64,000 nt of DNA, from contig JAAVTG010000670.1 of NCBI GenBank assembly GCA_011947345.1, positions 248,001-312,000 on the forward strand, given 5' to 3'. This document shows positions 1 to 11,061 of this stretch, piece by piece. The first letter of the stretch is position 1, and every line of letters begins with the position of its first letter. The notes beneath the pieces were generated by a model. It had not been told where the DNA came from, made no database searches, and saw nothing but the letters and a program-made list of their open reading frames with translations. Origin of the DNA: Phytophthora quininea (lineage: Eukaryota > Oomycota > Peronosporomycetes > Peronosporales > Peronosporaceae). The translations under genes and the position numbers were made by a program.

Positions 1-1199
1 ATGGTGGAATAAGTCATCCGAATTCCATCTGTGGCACTCCAGAGAGTTAACACAAACTTCGACGCCATTGGGGTCAGGTACCACCAAGTTTGGCCGCTTG
101 TGTCGTGCACTTGCGGAGAAAAAGCTGGACTGTTTTGCCGATTTTCTGGATGAAAATCATTACTGGCCTTCATCGGCCGCGTTCTTCGCCAGAATATGTT
201 CAACGCTTCATCCGATACTCGGATCTGAAGTTGTTCTTACGGATATTTTTCGTCTCTACAGACAGTTGAGAGAAGTTATGTCAAGAATTCTACCTCAACC
301 TCATCCAGGAGAGATCCAAGCGGCAAATGCAACAAACACACCTCCGATTCACGGATTATCTGTGAGCAGTGCCAATATTACTACGCCAAGCGTACGATTC
401 TTTCCAAAACTACGGAAAAAGGACTGGGGTAAGCTGCTTGAACAAGCGCCTGCGCTGGAGCACCATCCACTCGAGGATTTGGGATGCCCACGGCGACGTG
501 TTCACCAAACGCTGTCAAAAGTACTAGCACTGCGAGGACTGGTACTTCCAGTGGTTCATGATGTGATGTTACGACTATATTGCGGTGATATTACCGTCGG
601 CTCGAGACTATATTTCTTGAAATCGTTGAACCCGACAATTCAGCAATGTGTACGCCCTGGGTGTCAAGCGATTGAAACAGTACAACATTGCTTCTTCAAG
701 TCGATGTAAGCACATCGCTTACATCGATGTGGGAACACGTATACAAGCCCTGGCGTCGGGCGTTCAGAACTCGATTGACTTGGCGGCTTCTGCTCTTCCC
801 ACAACACAAGACCTGCGAACAAGATGGCGAGAAAATGGTAAGGTACTCCTTCTTCTATGGAGAGTGCACACGGCGATCATATTCCATGCAACATGGAGAC
901 TACGAAATGACATTCTGTTCAGAGAGGCCCCAACCGAAACTCCAAGCATTCCAGGAATGATGTGCTCCTTCAAAATGCACTACCGATTCATCTACCAACA
1001 CGCAGCTGAACTCCATTACGACGAATCGGCAATACTGTCGATAATACGTCAATTGGGCTTCGAACCGCCTAAAGACACTAATGCTATCGCTCTAGAGCAA
1101 CACACCATTTGGATTCCTCAACGATAAATCTGATGCTACGAGATAAAGCAGCTTAGACGAGAAATCCGCTAAAGTGTTAATCAACTCATTTTAATAATT
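1..1199 (+). mobile_element. LINE family A, 3' part (array unit 1)
   Basis: Plus-strand 3' portion of the LINE family called family A here. It encodes the region after the reverse transcriptase, including a zf-RVT-like cluster (CVRPGCQAIETVQHC), and ends with the family tail caactcattttaataatt at about 1181-1199. The open frame 68-709 stops right after HCFFKSM, where an 8-nt excess forms a fold-back (701-727). The homologous reading continues in other frames to a stop at about 1127. It is non-functional as it stands and truncated by the window start. Confidence 0.85.
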
Positions 1200-1516
1200 A
1201 GTCGTTCTGCTGCTTAGTTTCGTGGAATCCAAACGTGACTTGCTGGTGGCCTGTTTCGCGGCGCAGGTGGGTCAAAGCCTAACTTCTCCAGAACAGAGGT
1301 TACAATTTTGTCGTCAATCCCAAGCTCCGCTGAATGGTGATGGATGAACAGACAGTGTCGCCGAAAAGAGGACGTCACATTTTGGATGCTTGGTACTTCA
1401 GCTGTAGTTTCACGGAATAGTATGTCGTTTCTCAACCTCCACATAGCATGGAACGCGATCGCAGTGTGGACTCGCCACAGTAGCAGGACCACCTTTTGGT
1501 CCTGCCTTCACTCCCC
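1200..1516 (-). mobile_element. LINE family B, 3'-end fragment (array unit 1)
   Basis: Minus-strand open frame 1492-1214 (92 aa) starts MVLLLWRVHTAIAFH and ends HVWIPRN. It aligns with the C-terminal end of the family A and family B ORF2 proteins (LLLLWRVHTAIIFH...WIPQR). It abuts the plus-strand family A tail tail-to-tail at 1199/1200. The fragment appears to be the downstream end of the older minus-strand LINE whose other parts lie at 12431-13500 and 18346-18553, because the split protein reads on across attcaggtctcgtggtt. Confidence 0.75.
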
Positions 1517-1533
1517 ATTCAGGTCTCGTGGTT

Positions 1534-3253
1534 GCTCAAGTTGAGATTTTGTCTATACTTTGGTACTTCACAACTGCGATGCTAATTCCCACACGATTTA
1601 TAAAGCGATGGCAAGGAATGATAGACCGCTACGTTCTATACAATCGCATTAGTGCCGGAAAAGCGGGCGTGAGCATTGTACAAAAAGGACTAGCGACAAC
1701 ACCGCGAGAAATGGACGGAATCGGAGTCCCTGATGTAGCAACAGTGATTCGCCGCCAGCACCTACAGCAGTTGCAGCATTTTGTGGCGACCACCAGTTCC
1801 AACTCGGACAGCGATGACAACGTGTGGTATCGACCAATGATGCATATAATCCAACTACGATATGGGAATTCGCTAGGCCGCGATCCAGTGACTTTCTGTT
1901 TCAAGATCCACCTCGACCTGCGGGTTGGAGAGCAACAATGATGCCACTGTGGTGGCGGCGAACTCTGCGCGATTGGGACAGAATAAATTGGCCACAACGA
2001 TCGGCGCTACAAGTCAGTAGACTCAAAAAGTGCAATATGCATTGTACAGTCCAATATGGTGGAATAAGTCATCCGAATTCCATCTGTGGCACTCCAGAGA
2101 GTTAACACAAACTTCGACGCCATTGGGGTCAGGTACCACCAAGTTTGGCCGCTTGTGTCGTGCACTTGCGGAGAAAAGCTGGACTGTTTTGCCGATTTTC
2201 TGGATGAAAATCATTACTGGCCTTCATCGGCCGCGTTCTTCGCCAGAATATGTTCAACGCTTCATCCGATACTCGGATCTGAAGTTGTTCTTACGGATAT
2301 TTTTCGTCTCTACAGACAGTTGAGAGAAGTTATGTCAAGAATTCTACCTCAACCTCATCCAGGAGAGATCCAAGCGGCAAATGCAACAAACACACCTCCG
2401 ATTCACGGATTATCTGTGAGCAGTGCCAATATTACTACGCCAAGCGTACGATTCTTTCCAAAACTACGGAAAAAGGACTGGGGTAAGCTGCTTGAACAAG
2501 CGCCTGCGCTGGAGCACCATCCACTCGAGGATTTGGGATGCCCACGGCGACGTGTTCACCAAACGCTGTCAAAAGTACTAGCACTGCGAGGACTGGTACT
2601 TCCAGTGGTTCATGATGTGATGTTACGACTATATTGCGGTGATATTACCGTCGGCTCGAGACTATATTTCTTGAAATCGTTGAACCCGACAATTCAGCAA
2701 TGTGTACGCCCTGGGTGTCAAGCGATTGAAACAGTACAACATTGCTTCTTCAAGTCGATGTAAGCACATCGCTTACATCGATGTGGGAACACGTATACAA
2801 GCCCTGGCGTCGGGCGTTCAGAACTCGATTGACTTGGCGGCTTCTGCTCTTCCCCACAACACAAGACCTGCGAACAAGATGGCGAGAAAATGGTAAGGTA
2901 CTCCTTCTTCTATGGAGAGTGCACACGGCGATCATATTCCATGCAACATGGAGACTACGAAATGACATTCTGTTCAGAGAGGCCCCAACCGAAACTCAAG
3001 CATTCCAGGAATGATGTGCTCCTTCAAAATGCACTACCAATTCATCTACCAACACGCAGCTGAACTCCATTACGACGAATCGGCAATACTGTCGATAATA
3101 CGTCAATTGGGCTTCGAACCGCCTAAAGACACTAATGCTATCGCTCTAGAGCAACACACCATTTGGATTCCTCAACGATAAATCTGATGCTACGAGATAA
3201 AGCAGCTTAGACGAGAAATCCGCTAAAGTGTTAATCAACTCATTTTAATAATT
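1534..3253 (+). mobile_element. LINE family A, 5'-truncated copy (array unit 2)
   Basis: This copy begins at gctcaagttgag directly after the 17-bp attcaggtctcgtggtt and ends at the family tail ttttaataatt, about 1720 bp. Its coding content runs from the reverse transcriptase thumb (RFIKRWQGMIDRYVLYNR) through the zf-RVT-like region to the C-terminal WIPQR. It is split by frame changes at about 1865, 2100, 2763 (fold-back) and 2855. It is nearly identical to the matching part of the full-length copy at 4709-11044. The expected right-hand copy of the target duplication is missing at 3254, as expected if tandem duplication replaced it. Confidence 0.85.
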
Positions 3254-3569
3254 AGTCGTTCTGCTGCTTAGTTTCGTGGAATCCAAACGTGACTTGCTGG
3301 TGGCCTGTTTCGCGGCGCAGGTGGGCCAAAGCCTAACTTCTCCAGAACAGAGGTTACAATTTTGTCGTCAATCCCAAGCTCCGCTGAATGGTGATGGATG
3401 AACAGACAGTGTCGCCGAAAAGAGGACGTCACATTTTGGACGCTTGGTACTTCAGCTGTAGTTTCACGGAATAGTATGTCGTTTCTCAACCTCCACATAG
3501 CATGGAACGCGATCGCAGTGTGGACTCGCCACAGTAGCAGGACCACCTTTTGGTCCTGCCTTCACTCCC
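3254..3569 (-). mobile_element. LINE family B, 3'-end fragment (array unit 2)
   Basis: Second copy of the minus-strand family B 3' end (open frame 3546-3268, 92 aa), nearly identical to 1200-1516. Read on the minus strand, the protein coming from 12431-13500 continues into this fragment across the target site at 12414/3586. This fixes the original order of the older element. Confidence 0.75.
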
Positions 3570-3586
3570 ATTCAGGTCTCGTGGTT
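3570..3586. repeat. 17-bp target-site duplication (left copy)
   Basis: attcaggtctcgtggtt is present here and, identically, at 12414-12430. The two copies bracket the plus-strand chimeric element 3587-12413. A third copy at 1517-1533 belongs to the tandem array. Both flanks are older family B LINE sequence on the minus strand. Confidence 0.85.
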
Positions 3587-4594
3587 GCTCAAGTTGAGAT
3601 TTTGTCTATACTTTGGTACTTCACAACTGCGATGCTAATTCCCACACGATTTATAAAGCGATGGCAAGGAATGATAGACCGCTACGTTCTATACAATCGC
3701 ATTAGTGCCGGAAAAGCGGGCGTGAGCATTGTACAAAAAGGACTAGCGACAACACCGCGAGAAATGGACGGAATCGGAGTCCCTGATGTAGCAACAGTGA
3801 TTCGCCGCCAGCACCTACAGCAGTTGCAGCATTTTGTGGCGACCACCAGTTCCAACTCGGACAGCGATGACAACGTGTGGTATCGACCAATGATGCATAT
3901 AATCCAACTACGATATGGGGAATTCGCTAGGCCGCGATCCAGTGACTTTCTGTTTCAAGATCCACCTCGACCTGCGGGTTGGAGAGCAACAATGATGCCA
4001 CTGTGGTGGCGGCGAACTCTGCGCGATTGGGACAGAATAAATTGGCCACAACGATCGGCGCTACAAGTCAGTAGACTCAAAAAGTGCAATATGCATTGTA
4101 CAGTCCAATATGGTGGAATAAGTCATCCGAATTCCATCTGTGGCACTCCAGAGAGTTAACACAAACTTCGACGCCATTGGGGTCAGGTACCACCAAGTTT
4201 GGCCGCTTGTGTCGTGCACTTGCGGAGAAAAAGCTGGACTGTTTTGCCGATTTTCTGGATGAAAATCATTACTGGCCTTCATCGGCCGCGTTCTTCGCCA
4301 GAATATGTTCAACGCTTCATCCGATACTCGGATCTGAAGTTGTTCTTACGGATATTTTCGTCTCTACAGACAGTTGAGAGAAGTTATGTCAAGAATTCTA
4401 CCTCAACCTCATCCAGGAGAGATCCAAGCGGCAAATGCAACAAACACACCTCCGATTCACGGATTATCTGTGAGCAGTGCCAATATTACTACGCCAAGCG
4501 TACGATTCTTTCCAAAACTACGGAAAAAGGACTGGGGTAAGCTGCTTGAACAAGCGCCTGCGCTGGAGCACCATCCACTCGAGGAATGGGATGC

Positions 4595-4649
4595 TTTGAC
4601 AGCGTTTGATGAATACGTTACGGCGACGTATTCATCAAACGCTGTCAAA
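4595..4649. repeat. Perfect fold-back: 24-bp arms, 7-nt loop
   Basis: Left arm 4595-4618 (tttgacagcgtttgatgaat plus acgt) is the exact reverse complement of right arm 4626-4649; the loop is tacggcg. In intact family A copies (for example 2540-2575) only the right arm has a counterpart (gtgttcaccaaacgctgtcaaa), so the left arm is an added inverted copy of adjacent sequence. It breaks the LINE reading frame. Confidence 0.9.
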
Positions 4650-4691
4650 AGTACTAGCACTGCGAGGACTGCTACTTCCAGTGGCTCATGA

Positions 4692-4708
4692 TGTGATGTT
4701 ACGACTAT
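4692..4708. repeat. 17-bp target-site duplication of the full-length LINE (left)
   Basis: tgtgatgttacgactat occurs here and identically at 11045-11061. It brackets the minus-strand LINE 4709-11044. Joining the flanks restores continuous LINE coding sequence (VMLRLYCG), so the target lay inside another LINE. Confidence 0.92.
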
Positions 4709-4779
4709 TAAATTAAAATGAGTTGATTAACACTTTAGCGGATTTCTCGTCTAAGCTGCTTTATCTCGTAGCATCAGAT

Positions 4780-7700
4780 TTATCGTTGAGGAATCCAAAT
4801 GGTGTGTTGCTCTAGAGCGATAGCATTAGTGTCTTTAGGCGGTTCGAAGCCCAATTGACGTATTATCGACAGTATTGCCGATTCGTCGTAATGGAGTTCA
4901 GCTGCGTGTTGGTAGATGAATTGGTAGTGCATTTTGAAGGAGCACATCATTCCTGGAATGCTTGGAGTTTCGGTTGGGGCCTCTCTGAACAGAATGTCAT
5001 TTCGTAGTCTCCATGTTGCATGGAATATGATCGCCGTGTGCACTCTCCATAGAAGAAGGAGTACCTTACCATTTTCTCGCCATCTTGTTCGCAGGTCTTG
5101 TGTTGTGGGAAGAGCAGAAGCCGCCAAGTCAATCGAGTTCTGAACGCCCGACGCCAGGGCTTGTATACGTGTTCCCACATCGATGTAAGCGATGTGCTTA
5201 CATCGACTTGAAGAAGCAATGTTGTACTGTTTCAATCGCTTGACACCCAGGGCGTACACATTGCTGAATTGTCGGGTTCAACGATTTCAAGAAATATAGT
5301 CTCGAGCCGACGGTAATATCACCGCAATATAGTCGTAACATCACATCATGAACCACTGGAAGTACCAGTCCTCGCAGTGCTAGTACTTTTGACAGCGTTT
5401 GGTGAACACGTCGCCGTGGGCATCCCAAATCCTCGAGTGGATGGTGCTCCAGCGCAGGCGCTTGTTCAAGCAGCTTACCCCAGTCCTTTTTCCGTAGTTT
5501 TGGAAAGAATCGTACGCTTGGCGTAGTAATATTGGCACTGCTCACAGATAATCCGTGAATCGGAGGTGTGTTTGTTGCATTTGCCGCTTGGATCTCTCCT
5601 GGATGAGGTTGAGGTAGAATTCTTGACATAACTTCTCTCAACTGTCTGTAGAGACGAAAAATATCCGTAAGAACAACTTCAGATCCGAGTATCGGATGAA
5701 GCGTTGAACATATTCTGGCGAAGAACGCGGCCGATGAAGGCCAGTAATGATTTTCATCCAGAAAATCGGCAAAACAGTCCAGCTTTTCTCCGCAAGTGCA
5801 CGACACAAGCGGCCAAACTTGGTGGTACCTGACCCCAATGGCGTCGAAGTTTGTGTTAACTCTCTGGAGTGCCACAGATGGAATTCGGATGACTTATTCC
5901 ACCATATTGGACTGTACAATGCATATTGCACTTTTTGAGTCTACTGACTTGTAGCGCCGATCGTTGTGGCCAATTTATTCTGTCCCAATCGCGCAGAGTT
6001 CGCCGCCACCACAGTGGCATCATTGTTGCTCTCCAACCTGCAGGTCGAGGTGGATCTTGTAACAGAAAGTCACTGGATCGTGGCCTAGCGAATTCCCCAT
6101 ATCGTAGTTGGATTATATGCATCATTGGTCGATACCACACGTTGTCATCGCTGTCCGAGTTGGAACTGGTGGTCGCCACAAAATGCTGCAACTGCTGTAG
6201 GTGCTGGCGGCGAATCACTGTTGCTACATCAGGGACTCCGATTCCGTCCATTTCTCGCGGTGTTGTCGCTAGTCCTTTTTGTACAATGCTCACGCCCGCT
6301 TTTCCGGCACTAATGCGGTTGTATAGAACGTAGCGGTTTATCATTCCTTGCCATCGCTTTATAAATCGTGTGGGAATTAGCATCGCAGTTGTGAAGTACC
6401 AAAGTATAGACAAAATCTCAACTTGAGCGATTAGTCTTCGACCAAGCAGAGTACGCGCTCGCCCTTTCCAGAGCTGCAAGCGTTTAATTATCTTTTGATC
6501 GAGCTGCGCCGCAAGTTTTTCAGATGTGTCCAAATTTCCAAAAGGTATACCAAGGTAGCGCGTTGTTTCGCCTCGTTTCAACGATCGAAGCGGCTCCAAA
6601 CGTGGTGCTGGACACTTATTATTCAGACTCATCATAACGCTTTTGGTGTGGTTCAGCTGCGCTCCAGATCCCACGCAGTAGCAGTCTACGATCTTCAGTT
6701 GATCCACCAATTGTGCCTTCCCTTTTGAGAAGAGAACTGTGTCATCAGCAAAAACGCCACAAGAATCCGTAACGTCTCATTTACTTCGACGCCGAGATCT
6801 CGATTGGCTCGCAAGAGATTTCCCAGTGGTTCTAGTGAGAGTGCAAACAAGAACGGCGATAATGGATCCCCTTGTTTAACTCCGCGTGCTGGAGAGAGAG
6901 CATCTTGAGCCCACCCATTTATCATCAACGAACACTGTGTGTTTTCGTACATTAATTCAATCCACGAACGGAATCGCGGGCCAAGCCCTTGTCGTTCGAG
7001 CACGCGAAATAGGTATTGTCGATTTACCCGATCATACGCTTTCGCAAAATCCAGGAAGGTGGCAATGCCTCGATGGTTCTGGGATGTCATCAAATGTTGC
7101 AAGTCTCGCACCAGGAAAATTTGTTCGTGGATTGAGCGTCCAGGTATAAATCCTTTTGGTCAGGATGTACTAACCTGGACATCAAAGGACGTAGTCGATT
7201 GACAAGCACTCGCGAGAGTATTTTAACCTCCACCGGCATCAATGTTATCGGGCGGAAGTTTCCGGGGTTGCCTCGTTCACCTTTCTTGAACAACAATGCC
7301 ACTGACGAGTATCGTTGGTGTGGGAGTAATATTCCACGTTCAAGCTGGTAATTAAACACTACCAACAGGATTTCACCAAATGTTTCTGGGTCCAGTCGGT
7401 AAAAATCGCTTGTAAACCCATCCGGTCCCGGAGCTGAGTGGGGCTTCAATGTTTTGATTGCCGCTACGAATTCCTCGACGGTGAGATCATTTTCGAGGTC
7501 GGCAGCTGCATCAGCATCCAAACGGCGAGTGATGCTATCGAGTAGTTTTTGTTGTGTATCCCTGTCAACATGAGTATCAGTGGGGTCAGACATAAAGCGA
7601 TCGTCACCAAATATTTTCCCCAGTGTTCTTGAAACCCTCTGCACACTTCAGCTGGGTCTGTGGATACCGAGCCGTCCGCTTTCCGAATTGCGCGAAATGG

Positions 7701-8911
7701 GGTATTACGCAATTCGTAGCGTGGGGGTCGGAAGAAATACTTGTTGCTCTTTTCCGCCTTGGATACTGTCTGTTCAAAGCCGCGGTTGGCGCCAAAAGCT
7801 TCCCATTCCTCTTTACACTCCTCATAGTGTTGTTTCGCGAAATAGTAATTTATCTCGTCTTGATCATTAGGGATTCATCTCTCAGTGCTGATGCACATTC
7901 TTCTACTTGTTCCCGAGCAGCATTGAGGTCAGCACGTCCTGTATGCCGCAGCGTCCGCTGACAACGTTTTAAGTAGCCCTTCATTCTCCTTTTCCACGAC
8001 TTCCACACTATGCCTGGGTTATTAGACGCACGGAGTATCGGCAGCAGTGCTTTGGCTTCGTTCACTATATCCAAACGTAATTCTGGTATTGCGAGGAGCC
8101 ATGCCGGTAATCTCCAAAATCCGGTTCCAGTGGGGTGGTGCCACGAAGTTAATTCAATGTGGTGAGCTAGATGATCGCCGCCGTGTTCCCAATGTGAGTA
8201 GCCTGAGTCATGGTAGCACTCTGACAGCAATGCATCTGTTAAGAAGATATAGTCGATGCGATTAATCCTCGGAAGAGGTCCTGAGTAAATTCGAGCTAGC
8301 GGGTGGTGCAGTCTCCAAGCATCGACCACATTAATTTCTGATAGCCACAGCAGTAGCGCGTTCCTACTGGAGTCTGGTTTCGGGTTTGACGAACTAGCGT
8401 CTACTTCTGGGTTTAATGCCGTGTTAAAATCTCCACACACAATGTGTACTGCATTTTCTTCAAAGTCCACCGGGAGTGCTTCAAACATTCTACGGCGTTC
8501 TGTGACTGCGTTCGGCGCATAAACATTATGAATGTAACACCACTTACCTCCCCAGCGAAGACGAACTAGTAGGTATCGGTTTGGGATCGTAGCTTCCGAA
8601 ATCACCTCTGCTGTATCAGCCGCCGGGCACGACCCGTGAATTATTGTTGCCACTCCACCACTCCTGCTATATGTTTGATGTTGGCATTCTCCATTTTTGT
8701 CCGTGATAAATACACGACCTCCAAAGCATTGTCGAGTCAGATACCCAAATCTCTGCACTTGCTGTCGGTCTTTGAACCGAGTTTCTTGAATACACGCAAA
8801 ATAAAATTGTTTGAGGTGCGTTGAGATCAATAGGTTTCCACCATCTTTGACCCCGCGCACATTCCAGGATAGTATTTTACAGGATTGTCCGACTTCCATG
8901 ATGTTCATCAT
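4780..8911 (-). CDS. LINE ORF2: endonuclease / reverse transcriptase (copy 1)
   Basis: About 1377 codons. The N-terminal ~240 residues are an exonuclease-endonuclease-phosphatase domain with SWNVRG, IQETRF, NVYAPN, CGDFNTA, RIDYIF and GDHLAHH, the expected APE catalytic set. The reverse transcriptase follows from about residue 460: SAPGPDGF (near 7440), FLDFAKAYDRVN, GVKQGDPLSPFLFA and FADDTVLFS (near 6745). Near residue 1220 lies a zf-RVT-like cluster (CVRPGCQAIETVQHC). Frame breaks occur near 7867 (this copy only), 7614, 7160, 6760 and 5860, and at a fold-back near 5195. Those at 7614, 7160 and 6760 are each a one-base shortening of a homopolymer relative to the conserved reading, so the real element may be more intact than it looks. 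ORF2 starts one base after the ORF1 stop. Confidence 0.9.
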
Positions 8912-8912
8912 T

Positions 8913-10983
8913 TTAGTTTGTTCTGCCTGCTTCCATGGCGGGCATTTCAGGCGGAGGACATAGCATATTTGAGGTTAGAGCAGGTAGGTTCTCAGGGGAG
9001 AGGTCACTAGAGCGTAGAGCGCTCAAACCTGTCCCAATAACACTACCAGGAGTCACTTTATTGATCACGCCCATAATTCGTTCACCCAGCACAGAACGTG
9101 TCAGCTGCAGTAGTGTAGTATCCGAGAAGAGTTTCACGTGACTGTGAGGCAGTCCATCGCCTGCGCTTTCCACTAGCTTCTGCACCCAACCATGCTGAGT
9201 GAAGATCGAAGGGCACATACAGAGTGCTATCAGCTCAAAAATACTTAGCCATCGCAACAGGTTCCAGTCATTCTTTTCGTCACTTGGGAGTCTTTCAAAG
9301 ACTTGTTTGAGGTACGAGCTGTAGCTGTTGCGTGTGCTGCCGATCGGCAATTTCAAGGCCGTTATACGGTCGTGAAAGGTGCGAGTGTTATCATCATCCA
9401 TGGTTTCTGAGGCTAAAACACGGTTCCATAGGTGGATGTCCGCTAATTCCATTGTTTGTGAGCCACCAGTCGTTAGGTCGTCCAAGAGGGCCTTGGTCCA
9501 AGCCAACGGAGTCGAGCACATTGACTGGACAATTTGGTCCATGTTTTTGATCCGTGTAGCAGTGTATCAACCGCTTGATAATGCTGCACACTGAGAGTAA
9601 CACGGTCATCACGGGTGCTGATCTGGGCTTCTTTTTCTGATAGAAGAAGGGCCTCTTCTAAAGCGAGATTTTCATCATCTTCTTGTTCGATGCGCGATGT
9701 TATGCGCTTCTTAGACGGAGCAGGGTTTACTCCACTGGATACTCCGCTGCGATTCAGGTGTGGTATTATAATCACTCCAGCGTTGACGCCAGGTGTGGTC
9801 TCCGGCTGCACAACGTCAAAATCACAATCTGGTGCATCTAGCGGTGAAAACGGGTTTTCATGCGCAAAGGATGCCTCGGTTCGCTTAAACCCGGACTCCA
9901 TTTGGTTCGACATATCCATGTCGGAGTTTGCCACTCCCTGACTATTCCATTGCGTTTCATCATTGGAATCTGTGTCGTTTGAGTATGAGCAGACATCATC
10001 TTCTTCATCCTGGTTATCCAGCTGTAAATCATGGATTTGTGTAGCTGGTCCGCTGCCAGCTTCAGGAGGGGAGCTGTCTGTTAGGGATCTTGTTGTGTCG
10101 CGGCTCACGACTGGTGTAGTTGGATCGCGGTCACTCGGAGACATCTCGGCGGCCGAGTGGTTATTGTGACTACCAGTTAAGGGTTCACAATTGAACGGCA
10201 GTACAACTGCGTAGCGAGACTGGCGATACATGTTGGCTCTCACCGGTGGTGGTGTAGTATGCTTTCCACGCACCACGTAGAAACTCCTGCCGTACACTAG
10301 CTGATGCGTGACATAGGAGTGTACCATGAGGCATTGGGGAGGATCAGCAGAGCCGAAGTAAAAACGCCATGTTGGAGTCGTTACCTGCGTCTCTAAATTC
10401 ACATCGCGAGGCGTTAAGAAGAGCGGGCGTGCTCCAATAGCACAGAGTGCTAAGAAGAGAGCGTCTGCTTCTTGCTCCGAGTGGATGCCCGAGACATCCA
10501 AAAGAACTTGTTCAGCAGCAACGATTGCTTCTCGATCTTGAACTTCTTTCCCATCAGGATCACCTCTTGTCCGGCGAGCTTCGTTTCAACTTCAGCAGAT
10601 CGAACGCGCACCAGTACACCACCAGACGGCATCTTTTCAACCATTGCCACGCCATGATGTGACAACACTTCTTTGACAGTAGCGTTTCCGTGATCTTGCA
10701 GAAATGACTTCAAAATCACCGGGACTGCCATGTTGGAGCAATACGATCCGGTCTTGATGACAACTGCGTGAGTCGTGGGAGGAGGGGTGAAAGCCCGTTG
10801 TTCAGTTACCATTTCGAGGTACTCTCGTGGCGAACATTCGTCACGCTCGTACACTTCTAGTAGCTTGGCAGATGCTTCATCCGACAGCGGCGGCTCCATA
10901 AGTAGAGACGACGTTGAGTGGCGTATCCGCGAGTACTCTTGTGCCCGCAGGTGGTCTGCCATGGAGGCGGCCATCGCTGGCAT
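8913..10983 (-). CDS. LINE ORF1 (RNA-binding/gag-like), frame-broken
   Basis: About 690 codons from ATG at 10983 (MPAMAASM) to the stop at 8913-8915. The homologous reading runs through three frames: 10983-~10500, ~10500-~9540, then ~9540-8913. The second break is confirmed by copy 2, which reads IVQSMCSTPLAWTK in the third frame. The central part is Ser/Asp/Glu-rich. No CCHC knuckle or RRM is evident to me. By position this is the nucleic-acid-binding ORF1 of a LINE; that function is inferred from element architecture. Confidence 0.7.
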
Positions 10984-11044
10984 TGTTCTTCAGAAGAGGA
11001 GGGTTAGGGTTCGATGTGAGCGGTAGCCTTCCAAACGAGAAATC

Positions 11045-11061
11045 TGTGATGTTACGACTAT
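11045..11061. repeat. 17-bp target-site duplication of the full-length LINE (right)
   Basis: Right-hand tgtgatgttacgactat, identical to 4692-4708; it marks the 5' end of the LINE inserted on the minus strand. Confidence 0.92.

Larger units (their letters stand above)
1..4108. repeat. Tandem array of a ~2.05 kb LINE-derived unit
   Basis: The sequence starting at 1 recurs at 2056 and again at 4110, so the period is about 2054 bp. Each unit holds a minus-strand fragment of an older LINE 3' end (1200-1516, 3254-3569), the 17-bp sequence attcaggtctcgtggtt (1517-1533, 3570-3586), and a plus-strand 5'-truncated LINE segment. Units differ by a few substitutions and one-base indels only (for example gagaaaaagc at 117 versus gagaaaagc at 2173). 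The window opens inside the first unit, and the third unit changes character at 4586. The array looks recent, produced by duplication of a nested LINE insertion. Confidence 0.9.
4709..11044 (-). mobile_element. Full-length LINE, family A copy 1 (6.3 kb)
   Basis: Non-LTR retrotransposon on the minus strand: about 60 bp of 5' leader (11044-10984), ORF1 (10983-8913), ORF2 (8911-4780) and a short 3' UTR ending caactcattttaatttaa with no poly(A). It is bounded by a perfect 17-bp duplication. The APE-type endonuclease plus reverse transcriptase plus zf-RVT order is that of L1/Tad-like LINEs; the clade is not resolved here. Copy 2 (13501-18328) differs by few bases, so the family has moved recently. 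Confidence 0.93.

Noticed and set aside
11000..11020. gggttagggtt near the 5' end of LINE copy 1, telomere-like
   Set aside because: Only one and a half repeats and not the TTTAGGG unit expected in oomycetes; it is part of the LINE 5' leader.
4692..11061. Site-specific insertion into the conserved VMLRLYCG-coding sequence
   Set aside because: The other three target sites are unrelated, so a sequence-specific target is not supported.
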